From CAJBIL01 sp044359525 (GTDB lineage Bacteria; Pseudomonadota; Gammaproteobacteria; Burkholderiales; Rhodocyclaceae): a DNA stretch of 16,943 nt. The DNA lies in contig JBIKLY010000076.1 in NCBI GenBank assembly GCA_044359525.1, forward strand, positions 1 through 16,943. Direction: 5' to 3'. Positions 1-6,843 of the stretch are shown here, piece after piece (the first letter of the stretch is position 1; each line of letters begins with the position of its first letter). Made by a program: the position numbers and the translations under genes. The notes beneath the pieces were generated by a model. The model saw nothing but the letters and a program-made list of their open reading frames with translations, was not told the DNA's origin and did not search any database.

Positions 1-1
1 G

Positions 2-916
2 CACTACAAGAAAATTTCCGGGGCGCTGAAAAACGCCGAAGGAATTGCCAAAAGCAACGTTCTGATCATCGGCCCTTCCGGCACCGGCAAAACCTTGCTC
101 TGCGAGACGCTGTCGCGAATGCTCAAGGTCCCCTTCGTCACCGCCGACGCCACCTCGCTGGCGCAAACAAAATATGTCGGCGAAGAAATCGAGGCTATCC
201 TGCAACGCCTCGTCGAACAGGCCGACGGCGACATCGGCAAGGCACAGAGCGGCATTGTTTTCATCGACGAAATCGACAAGCTGAAAACAACGGACGGCCA
301 GTCTCGCGTGGTGTCCGGCGAGAGTGTGCAGCACGCCCTGCTGAAGATCATGGAAGGGTTTCCAGTCAAACTGAAGAACAATCTTTACATCGACACTTCC
401 AACATCCTCTTCATCTGCGGCGGAGCGTTTATCGGGCTCGACAAGATCCGCTCCAAAACCCAGAATTTCGGTTTTTTTGCCACCACGGGAAACGACGATC
501 AAAACATTCTCGACCGTCTCAACAACCGGATCAAACCGACCGACCTGTTCGAATTCGGCCTGATTCCGGAGTTCACCGGTCGCCTGCCGATCATTGCCAG
601 CTTTCAGGAGCTGACCAAGGCCATGCTGGTCAGAATCATGACCGAGCCAAGAAACTCGATCTACAAGCAATACGTGGAAATATTCCGCGGGGAAGGCGTT
701 GAGCTGACGATTGGTTCAAGGGTGTTTGAGCAGATCTCGGAACTCGCCGTCGAATACAAGACCGGCGCACGCAGCCTGCGCGGCATCTTCGAAGAGCTGA
801 TGACGCCGATTCTCTATGCCGTGCCGGACGACCGCACGATACGCCGGGTCGTCATCGCCTCGCTGTTCGAAGAAGCCGCGCTGCACAGGGAACCGCCGCC
901 CGGCGTCAGTGGCTGA
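2..916 (+). CDS. ClpX-like AAA+ ATPase (divergent paralog), 5'-truncated by window edge
   Basis: The open frame runs from base 2 to the TGA at 914-916, giving 304 residues. About 90 N-terminal residues, including any zinc-binding domain, lie outside the window. Seen in order: Walker A GPSGTGKT (residues 24-31), the ClpX phrase ADATSLAQTKYVGEEIE, Walker B IVFIDEIDK, GESVQHALLK, ILFICGGAF, the arginine-finger box GLIPEFTGRLP, and sensor-2 GARSLRGI. By family this is a hexameric ATP-driven protein unfoldase that feeds ClpP or remodels substrates in the cytoplasm. Three loops differ from E. coli ClpX. The pore loop is KYVG instead of GYVG. About ten residues carrying the substrate-gripping RKH loop are missing between MEGFPVKLKN and NLYIDTS. 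The ClpP-docking IGF tripeptide appears as FGF in NFGFFATT. It is therefore probably a second, specialised ClpX and not the housekeeping copy. The missing 5' end limits certainty. Confidence 0.85.
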   Translation, partial: HYKKISGALKNAEGIAKSNVLIIGPSGTGKTLLCETLSRMLKVPFVTADATSLAQTKYVGEEIEAILQRLVEQADGDIGKAQSGIVFIDEIDKLKTTDGQSRVVSGESVQHALLKIMEGFPVKLKNNLYIDTSNILFICGGAFIGLDKIRSKTQNFGFFATTGNDDQNILDRLNNRIKPTDLFEFGLIPEFTGRLPIIASFQELTKAMLVRIMTEPRNSIYKQYVEIFRGEGVELTIGSRVFEQISELAVEYKTGARSLRGIFEELMTPILYAVPDDRTIRRVVIASLFEEAALHREPPPGVSG

Positions 917-936
917 GTAACGCAGCGACGCACCGG

Positions 937-1017
937 CCTGCAAGGCGCACCGGCTGGCGGTCTACGCCATGCGATTAACTACAGGGCAATCAATACGCCA
1001 CTCTCCGGATAATGCAC
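937..1017 (+). repeat. Diverged intergenic repeat, copy 1
   Basis: This segment starts 20 nt after the stop of the ClpX-like gene. Hand alignment to 3259-3337 gives roughly 70 % identity over about 80 columns. Shared blocks include CCTGC, TGGCG, TCTACG, CATGC, CAAT and AATACGCC followed by CTCT. Both copies have the same orientation and both sit just 3' of a rightward gene. The family is unknown. It may be a remnant of a mobile or 3'-end-associated element. Confidence 0.5.
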
Positions 1018-1026
1018 GGCGGAGGG

Positions 1027-1090
1027 GAAAAGGTGCCGGGCTCATTTCCCAATCGCATTTTGGCCGTAAGAATTGAGCCTGGTCCGTTTT
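1027..1090 (+). repeat. Hairpin repeat, copy A (flanks MAPEG gene)
   Basis: From GGTGCC onward, 51 of 58 positions match copy B at 1590-1653, in direct orientation. Within the unit, the left arm GCCGGGCTCA pairs with the right arm TGAGCCTGGT across a central CGCATTTTGGCCGTA, so each copy can fold into a hairpin. It lies 3' of the leftward MAPEG gene. The size and structure suggest a small non-autonomous, REP- or MITE-like element. No transposase is present nearby. Confidence 0.65.
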
Positions 1091-1126
1091 CGGTCATGAG
1101 AATAGATGCCATGGAGATGCTGAGCC

Positions 1127-1519
1127 TCAACCGATGAAGTACAAAGCGATGGAGGCTCCCAGCCCAACGGTCCAAAGGGCGGAACGCAGATTTGCGTGAT
1201 CGGTGATGTAGGCTGCGATGTAGCCGATTCTGGAAGCCAGGAACAACAGTGCCAAGCTGTTGATGTGCTCCGCCGGCGCCTGAAGTCGTTCAGCGATGAG
1301 TACGCCGGCGATGAAGATGGGCAACGCTTCGAAACTATTAAGCTGGGCGGCATTGGCGCGCGCCTGCCATCCCTGGAGGTTTGCCAGCCACTGGCGCGGG
1401 TTGTCATTGTCGAACCCGCCGAGGCGCCGCGGTTTGCCAAAACCCTTCGATTTGGCAAGGCCAGCGCAGGCGATTGGCAACAGGCATGAAACTAAGATGC
1501 AGATTTCGGCGATGGTCAT
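1127..1519 (-). CDS. MAPEG family membrane protein
   Basis: Encodes about 130 residues with four hydrophobic segments, the typical size and topology of bacterial MAPEG (eicosanoid/glutathione metabolism) proteins. Diagnostic stretches are NSFEALPIFIAGVLIAE in the middle and a following RIGYIAAYI. Family members are inner-membrane proteins, some glutathione-dependent; the substrate here cannot be read from sequence. Two ATGs are possible, at 1525 and 1519. The ribosome-binding GGAG (1527-1530) is 1 nt from the first and 7 nt from the second, so the second is preferred. The gene stands alone between two direct copies of a ~64-bp repeat, which suggests it arrived, or could move, as a cassette. 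The reading frame is intact. Confidence 0.82.
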   Translation of the reverse strand: MTIAEICILVSCLLPIACAGLAKSKGFGKPRRLGGFDNDNPRQWLANLQGWQARANAAQLNSFEALPIFIAGVLIAERLQAPAEHINSLALLFLASRIGYIAAYITDHANLRSALWTVGLGASIALYFIG

Positions 1520-1589
1520 ATTCATGCTCCGCAGTGTAAGACGGGGGTGCTTTTCTGATGCCTAAGGAAGCTGTAGTAACGAAAAAGGC

Positions 1590-1653
1590 GAAAAAGGTGC
1601 CAGGCTCATTTTTCAAACGCATTTTGGCCGTAAAAATTGAGCCGGGCCCGTTT
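1590..1653 (+). repeat. Hairpin repeat, copy B (flanks MAPEG gene)
   Basis: This is the partner of copy A, in the same orientation and about 560 bp away. Left arm GCCAGGCTCA and right arm TGAGCCGGGC form the hairpin. Seven substitutions separate the two copies over 58 aligned bases, so the duplication is not very recent. It lies upstream of the MAPEG gene and 3' of the leftward secreted-protein gene. Confidence 0.65.
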
Positions 1654-1714
1654 GTTGCGTTTATTTGAAATGCATATTTTCTATGAGGCTAGCCAGTTCC
1701 GGGGCCGGGCTTAA

Positions 1715-2152
1715 TCAGCACCCAAGCCCAAACCGCTGATCCATGAGTTTCTTACGCTCTTCGGTAAGATAGTCGCCCCTCTGGGCAGAATGAGGCTGTC
1801 GCAACTCCGAGTCCTTGGTCGAGATCGCGGCATCAAGGCGCTGGCATTGATACGCCTTGTTTTGATTTGGATTGCTAGCGCCCGCTTGCGTCTGATTTTT
1901 GCTGGAAATTTCTGCTTGTAACCGTGAGGCTTCCTTTGCTTTGGCCGCTTCGACGTTCTGCACTTGCTGATCGAAATTCATGTTGTCGGGCACTGTCCAA
2001 TTTCGAATGCCTATCCCGTTGCTCTGCGAACAATAGTTGTTGGAGAGGAAATTCGTTCCGTTATAGGCGCGGCATTCGTAGATTGTGGCAGCGCTGGCCG
2101 TGATGCTAAACAGAACGAATGATGCGGCAAGTAGGCGATGTGACGATTCCAT
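1715..2152 (-). CDS. Small secreted cysteine-containing protein of unknown function
   Basis: A 145-residue protein with a clear Sec signal peptide: a hydrophobic stretch ending SITASA, with predicted cleavage after residue 21. The mature protein carries four cysteines (27, 41, 103 and the C-terminal residue 145), which could form two disulfides in the periplasm. A Gln/Ala/Lys-rich middle (about 60-100) looks helical. The start ATG has a good ribosome-binding site, GGGAG, 5 nt upstream. I do not recognise a named domain; the N-terminal YECRAYNG...CSQ pattern resembles small exported DUF4124-like proteins, but this is only an impression. Hand counts of three 60-nt samples give 43-57 % GC, lower than the surrounding genes, consistent with acquired DNA. 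Confidence 0.7.
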   Translation of the reverse strand: MESSHRLLAASFVLFSITASAATIYECRAYNGTNFLSNNYCSQSNGIGIRNWTVPDNMNFDQQVQNVEAAKAKEASRLQAEISSKNQTQAGASNPNQNKAYQCQRLDAAISTKDSELRQPHSAQRGDYLTEERKKLMDQRFGLGC

Positions 2153-2199
2153 TGTTACTCCCAGATTGGATAACGGTAGGGCGAAAAACGGGTTTGATG

Positions 2200-2239
2200 A
2201 TGCATTAACGTAGAGCCAACGCTGCGCTGGTTAGTGCAT
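2200..2239. repeat. Inverted repeat in the divergent intergenic region
   Basis: ATGCATTAAC (2200-2209) and GTTAGTGCAT (2230-2239) are inverted arms pairing at 9 of 10 positions, with a G:T at the tenth, around a 20-nt spacer. It lies between the leftward secreted-protein gene and the rightward DUF3616 gene. It could be an operator or a chance hairpin; no convincing promoter pair was found around it. Confidence 0.3.
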
Positions 2240-2310
2240 GATTCAGACCGCACCAGCACATTCTAGTAGGCGAAACCGATCCCGGCTATTCGCAGGAGGT
2301 AATGACCGCC

Positions 2311-3231
2311 ATGACGCTAAACAGCACGCTCATCTTTCTCGCCCTGACCGGCATCTACGAGCCTTCCGCCATCCAGCAGCTGCCGGACGGGCGTTTTCTG
2401 GTCGTCGAAGATGAAAAACAATACCCCTTCAGTCTTTTCTCGATTGGCCCCGATGGCGCTGTTCGCAGCACGCCGCTGAGCCCGGCGCCGGGCACCGACG
2501 ATGCATTCGGGAAGCTGGATGATCTTGAAGGGCTCGCGCTTGACCGCTGGGGGGCGATCTACGCCATCACCTCGCACTCACGCGACGACGACGGTGACGA
2601 GAAGAAATCGCGTGAAAAACTGGTCCGCTTCCGCATCGAGGGCGACCGCGTGGTCGCGCCGCAAGTGGTCAAAGGAGTGAAGCCGGCCTTGATCGCAATG
2701 CACCCGGTGCTGGCCGCTGCGGCCGGCATACGCGACGTCAAGACCGGCGGCGGGCTGAATATCGAGGCGCTGGAGATCAGCCCCGACCAGCAGCGTCTGC
2801 TGATCGGCTTCCGTAGCCCCTTGCTCGACAAGCGGGCGATCATCGCGACCATCGACAACCCTGCGGGAATTTTCGAAACCGGCGAGCCACCGTGGATCGC
2901 GCCCATCCTGATCACTTTGGACCTCGGCGGCGACGGGATTCGCGGCATGTCCTACCTGCCTGCCCTCGGCGGCTACCTGCTGATCAGTGGTCCGGTCGCC
3001 AGCGAGCCGGCTCAATTCCAGCTCTGGTTCTGGAGCGGCCATGCCGATCAGCCGGCACGCCGAGTCACGGTTCCCGGCTTGCACGGCTTCGAACGCGCCG
3101 AAGGGATCGGCCCGGCCGTGATCGATGGCCGGCAGCGCATCATCATCGTCAGCGATGACGGCAGCCGGCAGGCCGGACGCGCCGCCCGCTATCTGTTGCT
3201 GGACCCCGGGCAACTGCAGATTGCGCCTTGA
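2311..3231 (+). CDS. DUF3616 family protein
   Basis: About 306 residues. Conserved-looking phrases of the DUF3616 family are IYEPSAIQQLPDGRFLVVED near the start, LDDLEGLALD, AIYAITSHSR, the mid-protein KTGGGLNIEALEIS (about 144-157) and LLIGFRSPL. Repeated short beta-strand blocks suggest a beta-propeller-like fold. Molecular function is not established for the family, and I propose none. A strong AGGAGG (2294-2299) lies 2 nt before an ATG at 2302 but 11 nt before the ATG at 2311, so the latter is preferred. The upstream start would add only Met-Thr-Ala. There is no confident signal peptide: the N-terminal hydrophobic run LIFLALTGIY is short. The gene is monocistronic and converges on the CoA-transferase gene. 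Confidence 0.75.
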   Translation: MTLNSTLIFLALTGIYEPSAIQQLPDGRFLVVEDEKQYPFSLFSIGPDGAVRSTPLSPAPGTDDAFGKLDDLEGLALDRWGAIYAITSHSRDDDGDEKKSREKLVRFRIEGDRVVAPQVVKGVKPALIAMHPVLAAAAGIRDVKTGGGLNIEALEISPDQQRLLIGFRSPLLDKRAIIATIDNPAGIFETGEPPWIAPILITLDLGGDGIRGMSYLPALGGYLLISGPVASEPAQFQLWFWSGHADQPARRVTVPGLHGFERAEGIGPAVIDGRQRIIIVSDDGSRQAGRAARYLLLDPGQLQIAP

Positions 3232-3258
3232 CCCTGGGGATCTGAAAAAGCGGCATGC

Positions 3259-3337
3259 CCTGCGCAGCGCGCCGAATGGCGTTCTACGACATGCACTTCC
3301 CGGAAAGCCAATGAATACGCCGCTCTTCGGCAAGCAC
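3259..3337 (+). repeat. Diverged intergenic repeat, copy 2
   Basis: This is the partner of the segment at 937-1017, starting 28 nt after the DUF3616 stop codon and ending just before the convergent CoA-transferase gene. Shared blocks are described under copy 1. It has no internal open frame of note and no clear hairpin with a T-run, so it is not an obvious terminator. Confidence 0.5.
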
Positions 3338-3344
3338 TGAAAAT

Positions 3345-4544
3345 TCAGATGGTCGCTGCGGCGCGCAGCTGGCCGATCGTCGCCGCGTCGTAACCGAGCG
3401 TAGCGAGTACCTCGTCGGTATGCTCGCCGAGCTTCGGGCCGATCCATTCGGTCGAACCCGGCGTGACCGACAGCTTGGGAACGATGCCGGGCATGCGGAA
3501 GGATTTGCCGTCGGGCAGCGTGGCCGACTCGATCATCTGCCGGGCGAGAAACTGCGGATCGGCAAACATGTCAGCCACCGAATAGATGCGTGACGCGGGC
3601 ACCCCGGCGGCGGCGAGAATTTCCAGAACTGCGGCCTCATCCTGCCCGGCGACCCACGCATCGATCACCGCATAGAGTTCATCACGTCGTGCATCACGCC
3701 CGGCGTTGTCGACTAGTTGTGCATCATTGGCCAGGTCTTCGCGACCGATGGTCTGCATTAAACGCAGAAATATCGCGTCACCATTGGCGCCGATGGTCAC
3801 ATGCTTGCTGTCGCGAGTCGTGTGCGTATTCGACGGCGTGATACCGGGCATGATGTTGCCGGTGCGTTCACGAACGAAGCCGAAAACATCGAACTCCGGC
3901 ACCAGCGACTCCATCATGGCGAACACGGCTTCATAGAGCGCGACATCGACGACCTGCCCTTTGCCACCATTGATTTCTTTGTGGCGCAGCGCCATCAACG
4001 TACCGATGACGCCCCACAACGCAGCGATCGAATCACCGATCGAAATGCCGGTCTTGACCGGTGGCCGATCGGCAAAACCGGTCACGTAACGCAAGCCGCC
4101 CATCGACTCGCCAATGGCACCAAAGCCCGGCTGTGCCGCCATCGGCCCGCTCTGCCCGAAGCCCGAGAGACGCAGCATGACGAGGCCGGGATTGACGGCC
4201 GCCAAAGACTCCCAGCCAAGCCCCAGCTTTTCGAGGACACCGGGACGGAAGTTCTCGATCACAATATCGGCTTCAGCCACCAGCTTGAGCACAATTTCGC
4301 GCCCGGCTGGATGCTTGAGATTGACCGTCACCGATTTCTTGTTGCGCGACTGCACGTACCACCACAGCGACGTGCCTTCATAAAGCTTGCGCCATTTGCG
4401 CAACGGGTCGCCACCATCGGGCGATTCGATCTTGATCACCTCGGCGCCGAACTCGGCCATGATGCGCGCGGCGAAAGGGCCGGCAATCAGCGTGCCGAGT
4501 TCGACGACCTTGAGACCGCTGAGCGGCTTGTTTGCTGAACTCAT
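3345..4544 (-). CDS. Class III (CaiB/BaiF) CoA-transferase
   Basis: A 399-residue protein of the family that moves CoA between carboxylic acids (formyl-CoA transferase, carnitine-CoA transferase and relatives). Visible landmarks are the N-terminal LKVVELGTLIAGPFAARIMA and GAEVIKIE, then NKKSVTVNLKHPAGR, IVIENFRPGVLEKLGLG and LRLSGFGQSGP. The predicted catalytic aspartate is D171 in GISIGDSIAALWG. Length matches the family (about 380-430). The start is the ATG at 4544; an in-frame TTG four codons upstream is not needed. The gene follows the membrane-protein gene by 15 nt with no clear ribosome-binding site, so it is probably translated by coupling. The acyl substrate cannot be deduced; no acyl-CoA dehydrogenase or hydratase is adjacent to hint at a pathway. 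Confidence 0.9.
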   Translation of the reverse strand: MSSANKPLSGLKVVELGTLIAGPFAARIMAEFGAEVIKIESPDGGDPLRKWRKLYEGTSLWWYVQSRNKKSVTVNLKHPAGREIVLKLVAEADIVIENFRPGVLEKLGLGWESLAAVNPGLVMLRLSGFGQSGPMAAQPGFGAIGESMGGLRYVTGFADRPPVKTGISIGDSIAALWGVIGTLMALRHKEINGGKGQVVDVALYEAVFAMMESLVPEFDVFGFVRERTGNIMPGITPSNTHTTRDSKHVTIGANGDAIFLRLMQTIGREDLANDAQLVDNAGRDARRDELYAVIDAWVAGQDEAAVLEILAAAGVPASRIYSVADMFADPQFLARQMIESATLPDGKSFRMPGIVPKLSVTPGSTEWIGPKLGEHTDEVLATLGYDAATIGQLRAAATI

Positions 4545-4559
4545 CGAGCGACGCAACGC

Positions 4560-4952
4560 TTATGCACGCGGCGCACCAAAAATGCGCCGATGACGCATCC
4601 ACGCCGGCGCATGGGCGATGACGGCGGAGAGAACGAGGATGCTCCAGAACAGTATTAACTGCTGTGGCGGTGCAAGGGCAAACCACGCAAGCAGGACAAG
4701 CTTGACGAGCATCGCCCCACCGGCCATCTCGGTCAGATAATCTGGCGAAGTCCACAGGTCAATCGCCATCATCGCGACACCGCTGGCCAAAAGCAGCAGC
4801 ACGTAGGGCAACTGTGCGGCAAGCGGCAAACCGTGCAGCAAGGCCGCGCCCGCACCGACCATGCCGATCAGGTGCGCCACACGCAGCACGACGACCAGCC
4901 AGCGCCGCCCGGGAAAATCCCGGAATGCTGCTGCCGGTTTCGCTCTAGCCAC
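4560..4952 (-). CDS. Four-helix integral membrane protein, unknown function
   Basis: A 130-residue, strongly hydrophobic protein with about four membrane segments (approximately 19-41, 48-65, 76-93 and 98-116) and a positive C-terminal tail containing RHRR. It starts with GTG at 4952, supported by AGGAG (4961-4965) 8 nt upstream. It is the first gene of a leftward two-gene unit with the CoA-transferase 15 nt downstream. I recognise no named family. The tight spacing suggests co-transcription, but nothing in the sequence shows that the two proteins work together. Confidence 0.7.
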   Translation of the reverse strand: MARAKPAAAFRDFPGRRWLVVVLRVAHLIGMVGAGAALLHGLPLAAQLPYVLLLLASGVAMMAIDLWTSPDYLTEMAGGAMLVKLVLLAWFALAPPQQLILFWSILVLSAVIAHAPAWMRHRRIFGAPRA

Positions 4953-5087
4953 GCTGCCCGCTCCTGAAAAAATTCACGTTGATCAAACACATCATGTATC
5001 GGGCGGATTCTAACACCCGTCGACACGCCTTCCAGCAGTCCGCTGCCTTCAAGTCAGGCATTTCCGGCGAACTGGTATGATTGCCGG

Positions 5088-5879
5088 ATGAATGAAACCA
5101 GCCTCTCAGCCGGTTCACCGGGCAAGGCCGTCAGCTTGATGTCCGGCTGGTGGCAGATCGTCCATTCCGGCGCGCTGCTTGGCGCCATGGTGGTCTCGCC
5201 GGCGACTTACACACCGGAAAACCGGCGCGCGACCGCTATCCAGATCTGCTGCACCGCCGGACAGATGCTGCCCTGGTTCGTTCTCCTGTCGGCACTGCTC
5301 AGCCTGGTACTGATTCATATCGTCGTGGTCACCGCACAAAGTTACGGGCTCTCCCACTTCGCCCTCGGCATGGTCGTCCGCGTTCTCGTCGTTGAACTCC
5401 TGCCGCTCTCGGCGGCACTCTTCGTGGCCTTGCGTGCCGGGATGGCCAGCCACACGGAATTCGCCGCTATCCGTCGACAAAACGCAGCCGCGCCGCTCGC
5501 CCTCGCCGGAATTGGCCCGATTCACCCGGCGTTTCTACCGCGCATCGTCGCCAATGCAGTCGCCGTAGTTTCATTGGTCGCGATCAGTGGCGTGCTGGCG
5601 CTTGTTCTCGCTTATGTCGGCGTCTACGGCGTCACCCCTTCGGAGCTAGGCAGTTTTACGCGCACCGTGGGCCAGGTCTTCGAACCGGTTGTCATCCTGT
5701 CGCTCGGCCTGAAAACACTATTGTTTGCCGGGGCCGTCGCCACCATACCGGCTGCCGCCAGCCTGCAACGCACACCCGAGCAGCACAATGCATCGCTCGC
5801 CATGCTGCAAGGGACGGCACGGCTGTTTGTCGTGCTCATCGCGATTGAGGTACTTTTGTTGATCACCGAATTTTTCTGA
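5088..5879 (+). CDS. MlaE/YrbE-like ABC transporter permease (MCE-type lipid transport)
   Basis: A 263-residue inner-membrane permease. Five hydrophobic segments are visible (about 62-85, 99-119, 151-180, 200-225, 245-262). The family signature is the coupling stretch VVELLPLSAALFVALRAG followed by a glutamate (E103, P106, R116, G118, E124), matching the E-L-x-P...R-x-G...E pattern of MlaE. Family role: membrane core of an ABC system that moves phospholipids or other hydrophobic molecules between inner and outer membrane, working with an MCE protein and an ATPase. It is the first gene of a three-gene operon. No ribosome-binding site precedes the start. A TATGAT -10-like hexamer at 5076-5081 would place transcription start at or near the ATG, so a leaderless message is possible; an internal ATG at 5139 is an alternative start. 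Confidence 0.85.
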   Translation: MNETSLSAGSPGKAVSLMSGWWQIVHSGALLGAMVVSPATYTPENRRATAIQICCTAGQMLPWFVLLSALLSLVLIHIVVVTAQSYGLSHFALGMVVRVLVVELLPLSAALFVALRAGMASHTEFAAIRRQNAAAPLALAGIGPIHPAFLPRIVANAVAVVSLVAISGVLALVLAYVGVYGVTPSELGSFTRTVGQVFEPVVILSLGLKTLLFAGAVATIPAAASLQRTPEQHNASLAMLQGTARLFVVLIAIEVLLLITEFF

Positions 5880-5889
5880 GTCCGCCAGC

Positions 5890-6843
5890 ATGAAGAATCC
5901 AGACCCGTCACAGGAAAACGCCCCGGCAGCAAAGACCGTTCGCTATGCCGAGTTCAAGGCAGCTGCCCTGCTGCTGCTTACTGCGGTACTGATCTGCGCC
6001 TTTGTCATTTACGTCATGGTGGCGCGCGGTCTGTTTGACGAAACACAGCGTCTGGTGCTGCTCAGCGACAATTCCGAAGGCATCCGTTCCGGTATGGATC
6101 TGACCTTTTCCGGCTTCCCCATCGGCCGCGTCAACCGCGTTGAACTGGCCGAGACCGGCGACGTGCGCATCCTGATTGATGTGGTGCGCAAGGATGCACA
6201 CTGGCTGCGCACCTCCAGCATTTTCACCATGGAACGCAGCCTCGTTGGCGACACCCGGATTCGCGCCTACTCGGCCCTTCTCAACGACCCGCTCCTGCCG
6301 GATAACGCCGAGCGGACAGTACTGCGTGGCGATGCCAGCGAACAAATTCCGCAGTTGATGATCAGCATGCGGACGCTGCTCGAAAATCTTGGGCGCATCT
6401 CGGCACAGGGATCACCACTCGACACCAGCCTGCTCAACCTGCAATCTGTCACCGACCGGATGAAGGGCCGCCACGGCGCACTCGCCGGCATCATGGGTAG
6501 CGATGAAAACGCCCGCAAGCTGATCTCGACGCTGGACCGCACAAACACCTTGCTCGAAAAGGCCGACGCGCGGATTTTTGGCCAAAACGGCGTAATCGAC
6601 CAGTCACAGGCGACGGTCGGGCAGTTGCAAGACCTGTTGCGCGACGCCCGTGAAAGCCTGAAAAAAATCGACGGCATCCTGATTGAAGCGCAGGCTGTCG
6701 CCGCCAATACCCGAAGCGCGACGACCGACCTGAGCACACTGCGTAGCGAGGTCGAAATCAGCCTGCGCAAGGCCAGCCAACTGATCGATGAAATCAACCG
6801 CAAATGGCCTTTTGCGCGGGATACGGAGATCAAGCTGCCATGA
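5890..6843 (+). CDS. MlaD-like MCE-domain substrate-binding protein
   Basis: A 317-residue protein with a short cytoplasmic N-terminus, one membrane anchor (about 24-46), then an MCE domain (about 55-130) with the characteristic GIRSGMDLTFSGFPIGRVNRV and a later SLVGDTRIRA. The long C-terminal part (about 150-305) is predicted helical, with heptad-like leucines (for example LQDLLRDARESLKKIDGILI). This is much longer than E. coli MlaD (about 180) and suggests a tunnel or needle-like extension in the periplasm. Family role: hexameric ring passing lipids across the periplasm together with the permease. It follows the permease by 10 nt and overlaps the next gene by ATGA, so the three genes are surely one operon. 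Confidence 0.88.
   Translation: MKNPDPSQENAPAAKTVRYAEFKAAALLLLTAVLICAFVIYVMVARGLFDETQRLVLLSDNSEGIRSGMDLTFSGFPIGRVNRVELAETGDVRILIDVVRKDAHWLRTSSIFTMERSLVGDTRIRAYSALLNDPLLPDNAERTVLRGDASEQIPQLMISMRTLLENLGRISAQGSPLDTSLLNLQSVTDRMKGRHGALAGIMGSDENARKLISTLDRTNTLLEKADARIFGQNGVIDQSQATVGQLQDLLRDARESLKKIDGILIEAQAVAANTRSATTDLSTLRSEVEISLRKASQLIDEINRKWPFARDTEIKLP

Noticed and set aside
1042..1622. Several overlapping short open frames on both strands around the MAPEG gene
   Set aside because: They run through the repeat units and antisense to the MAPEG frame; none has a domain or ribosome-binding site.
2578..3447. 289-codon minus-strand open frame opposite the DUF3616 gene
   Set aside because: The composition is Arg/Ala/Asp-rich shadow sequence, it runs into the CoA-transferase gene, and there is no ribosome-binding site. 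The plus-strand gene has a strong one.
3801..4538. 245-codon plus-strand open frame opposite the CoA-transferase
   Set aside because: Shadow of a gene with clear family motifs and a catalytic aspartate on the minus strand.
6804..6839. Upstream ATG extending the MCE-operon lipoprotein by 12 residues
   Set aside because: It would bury the lipoprotein signal peptide and overlap the MCE gene far more than the ATGA junction.
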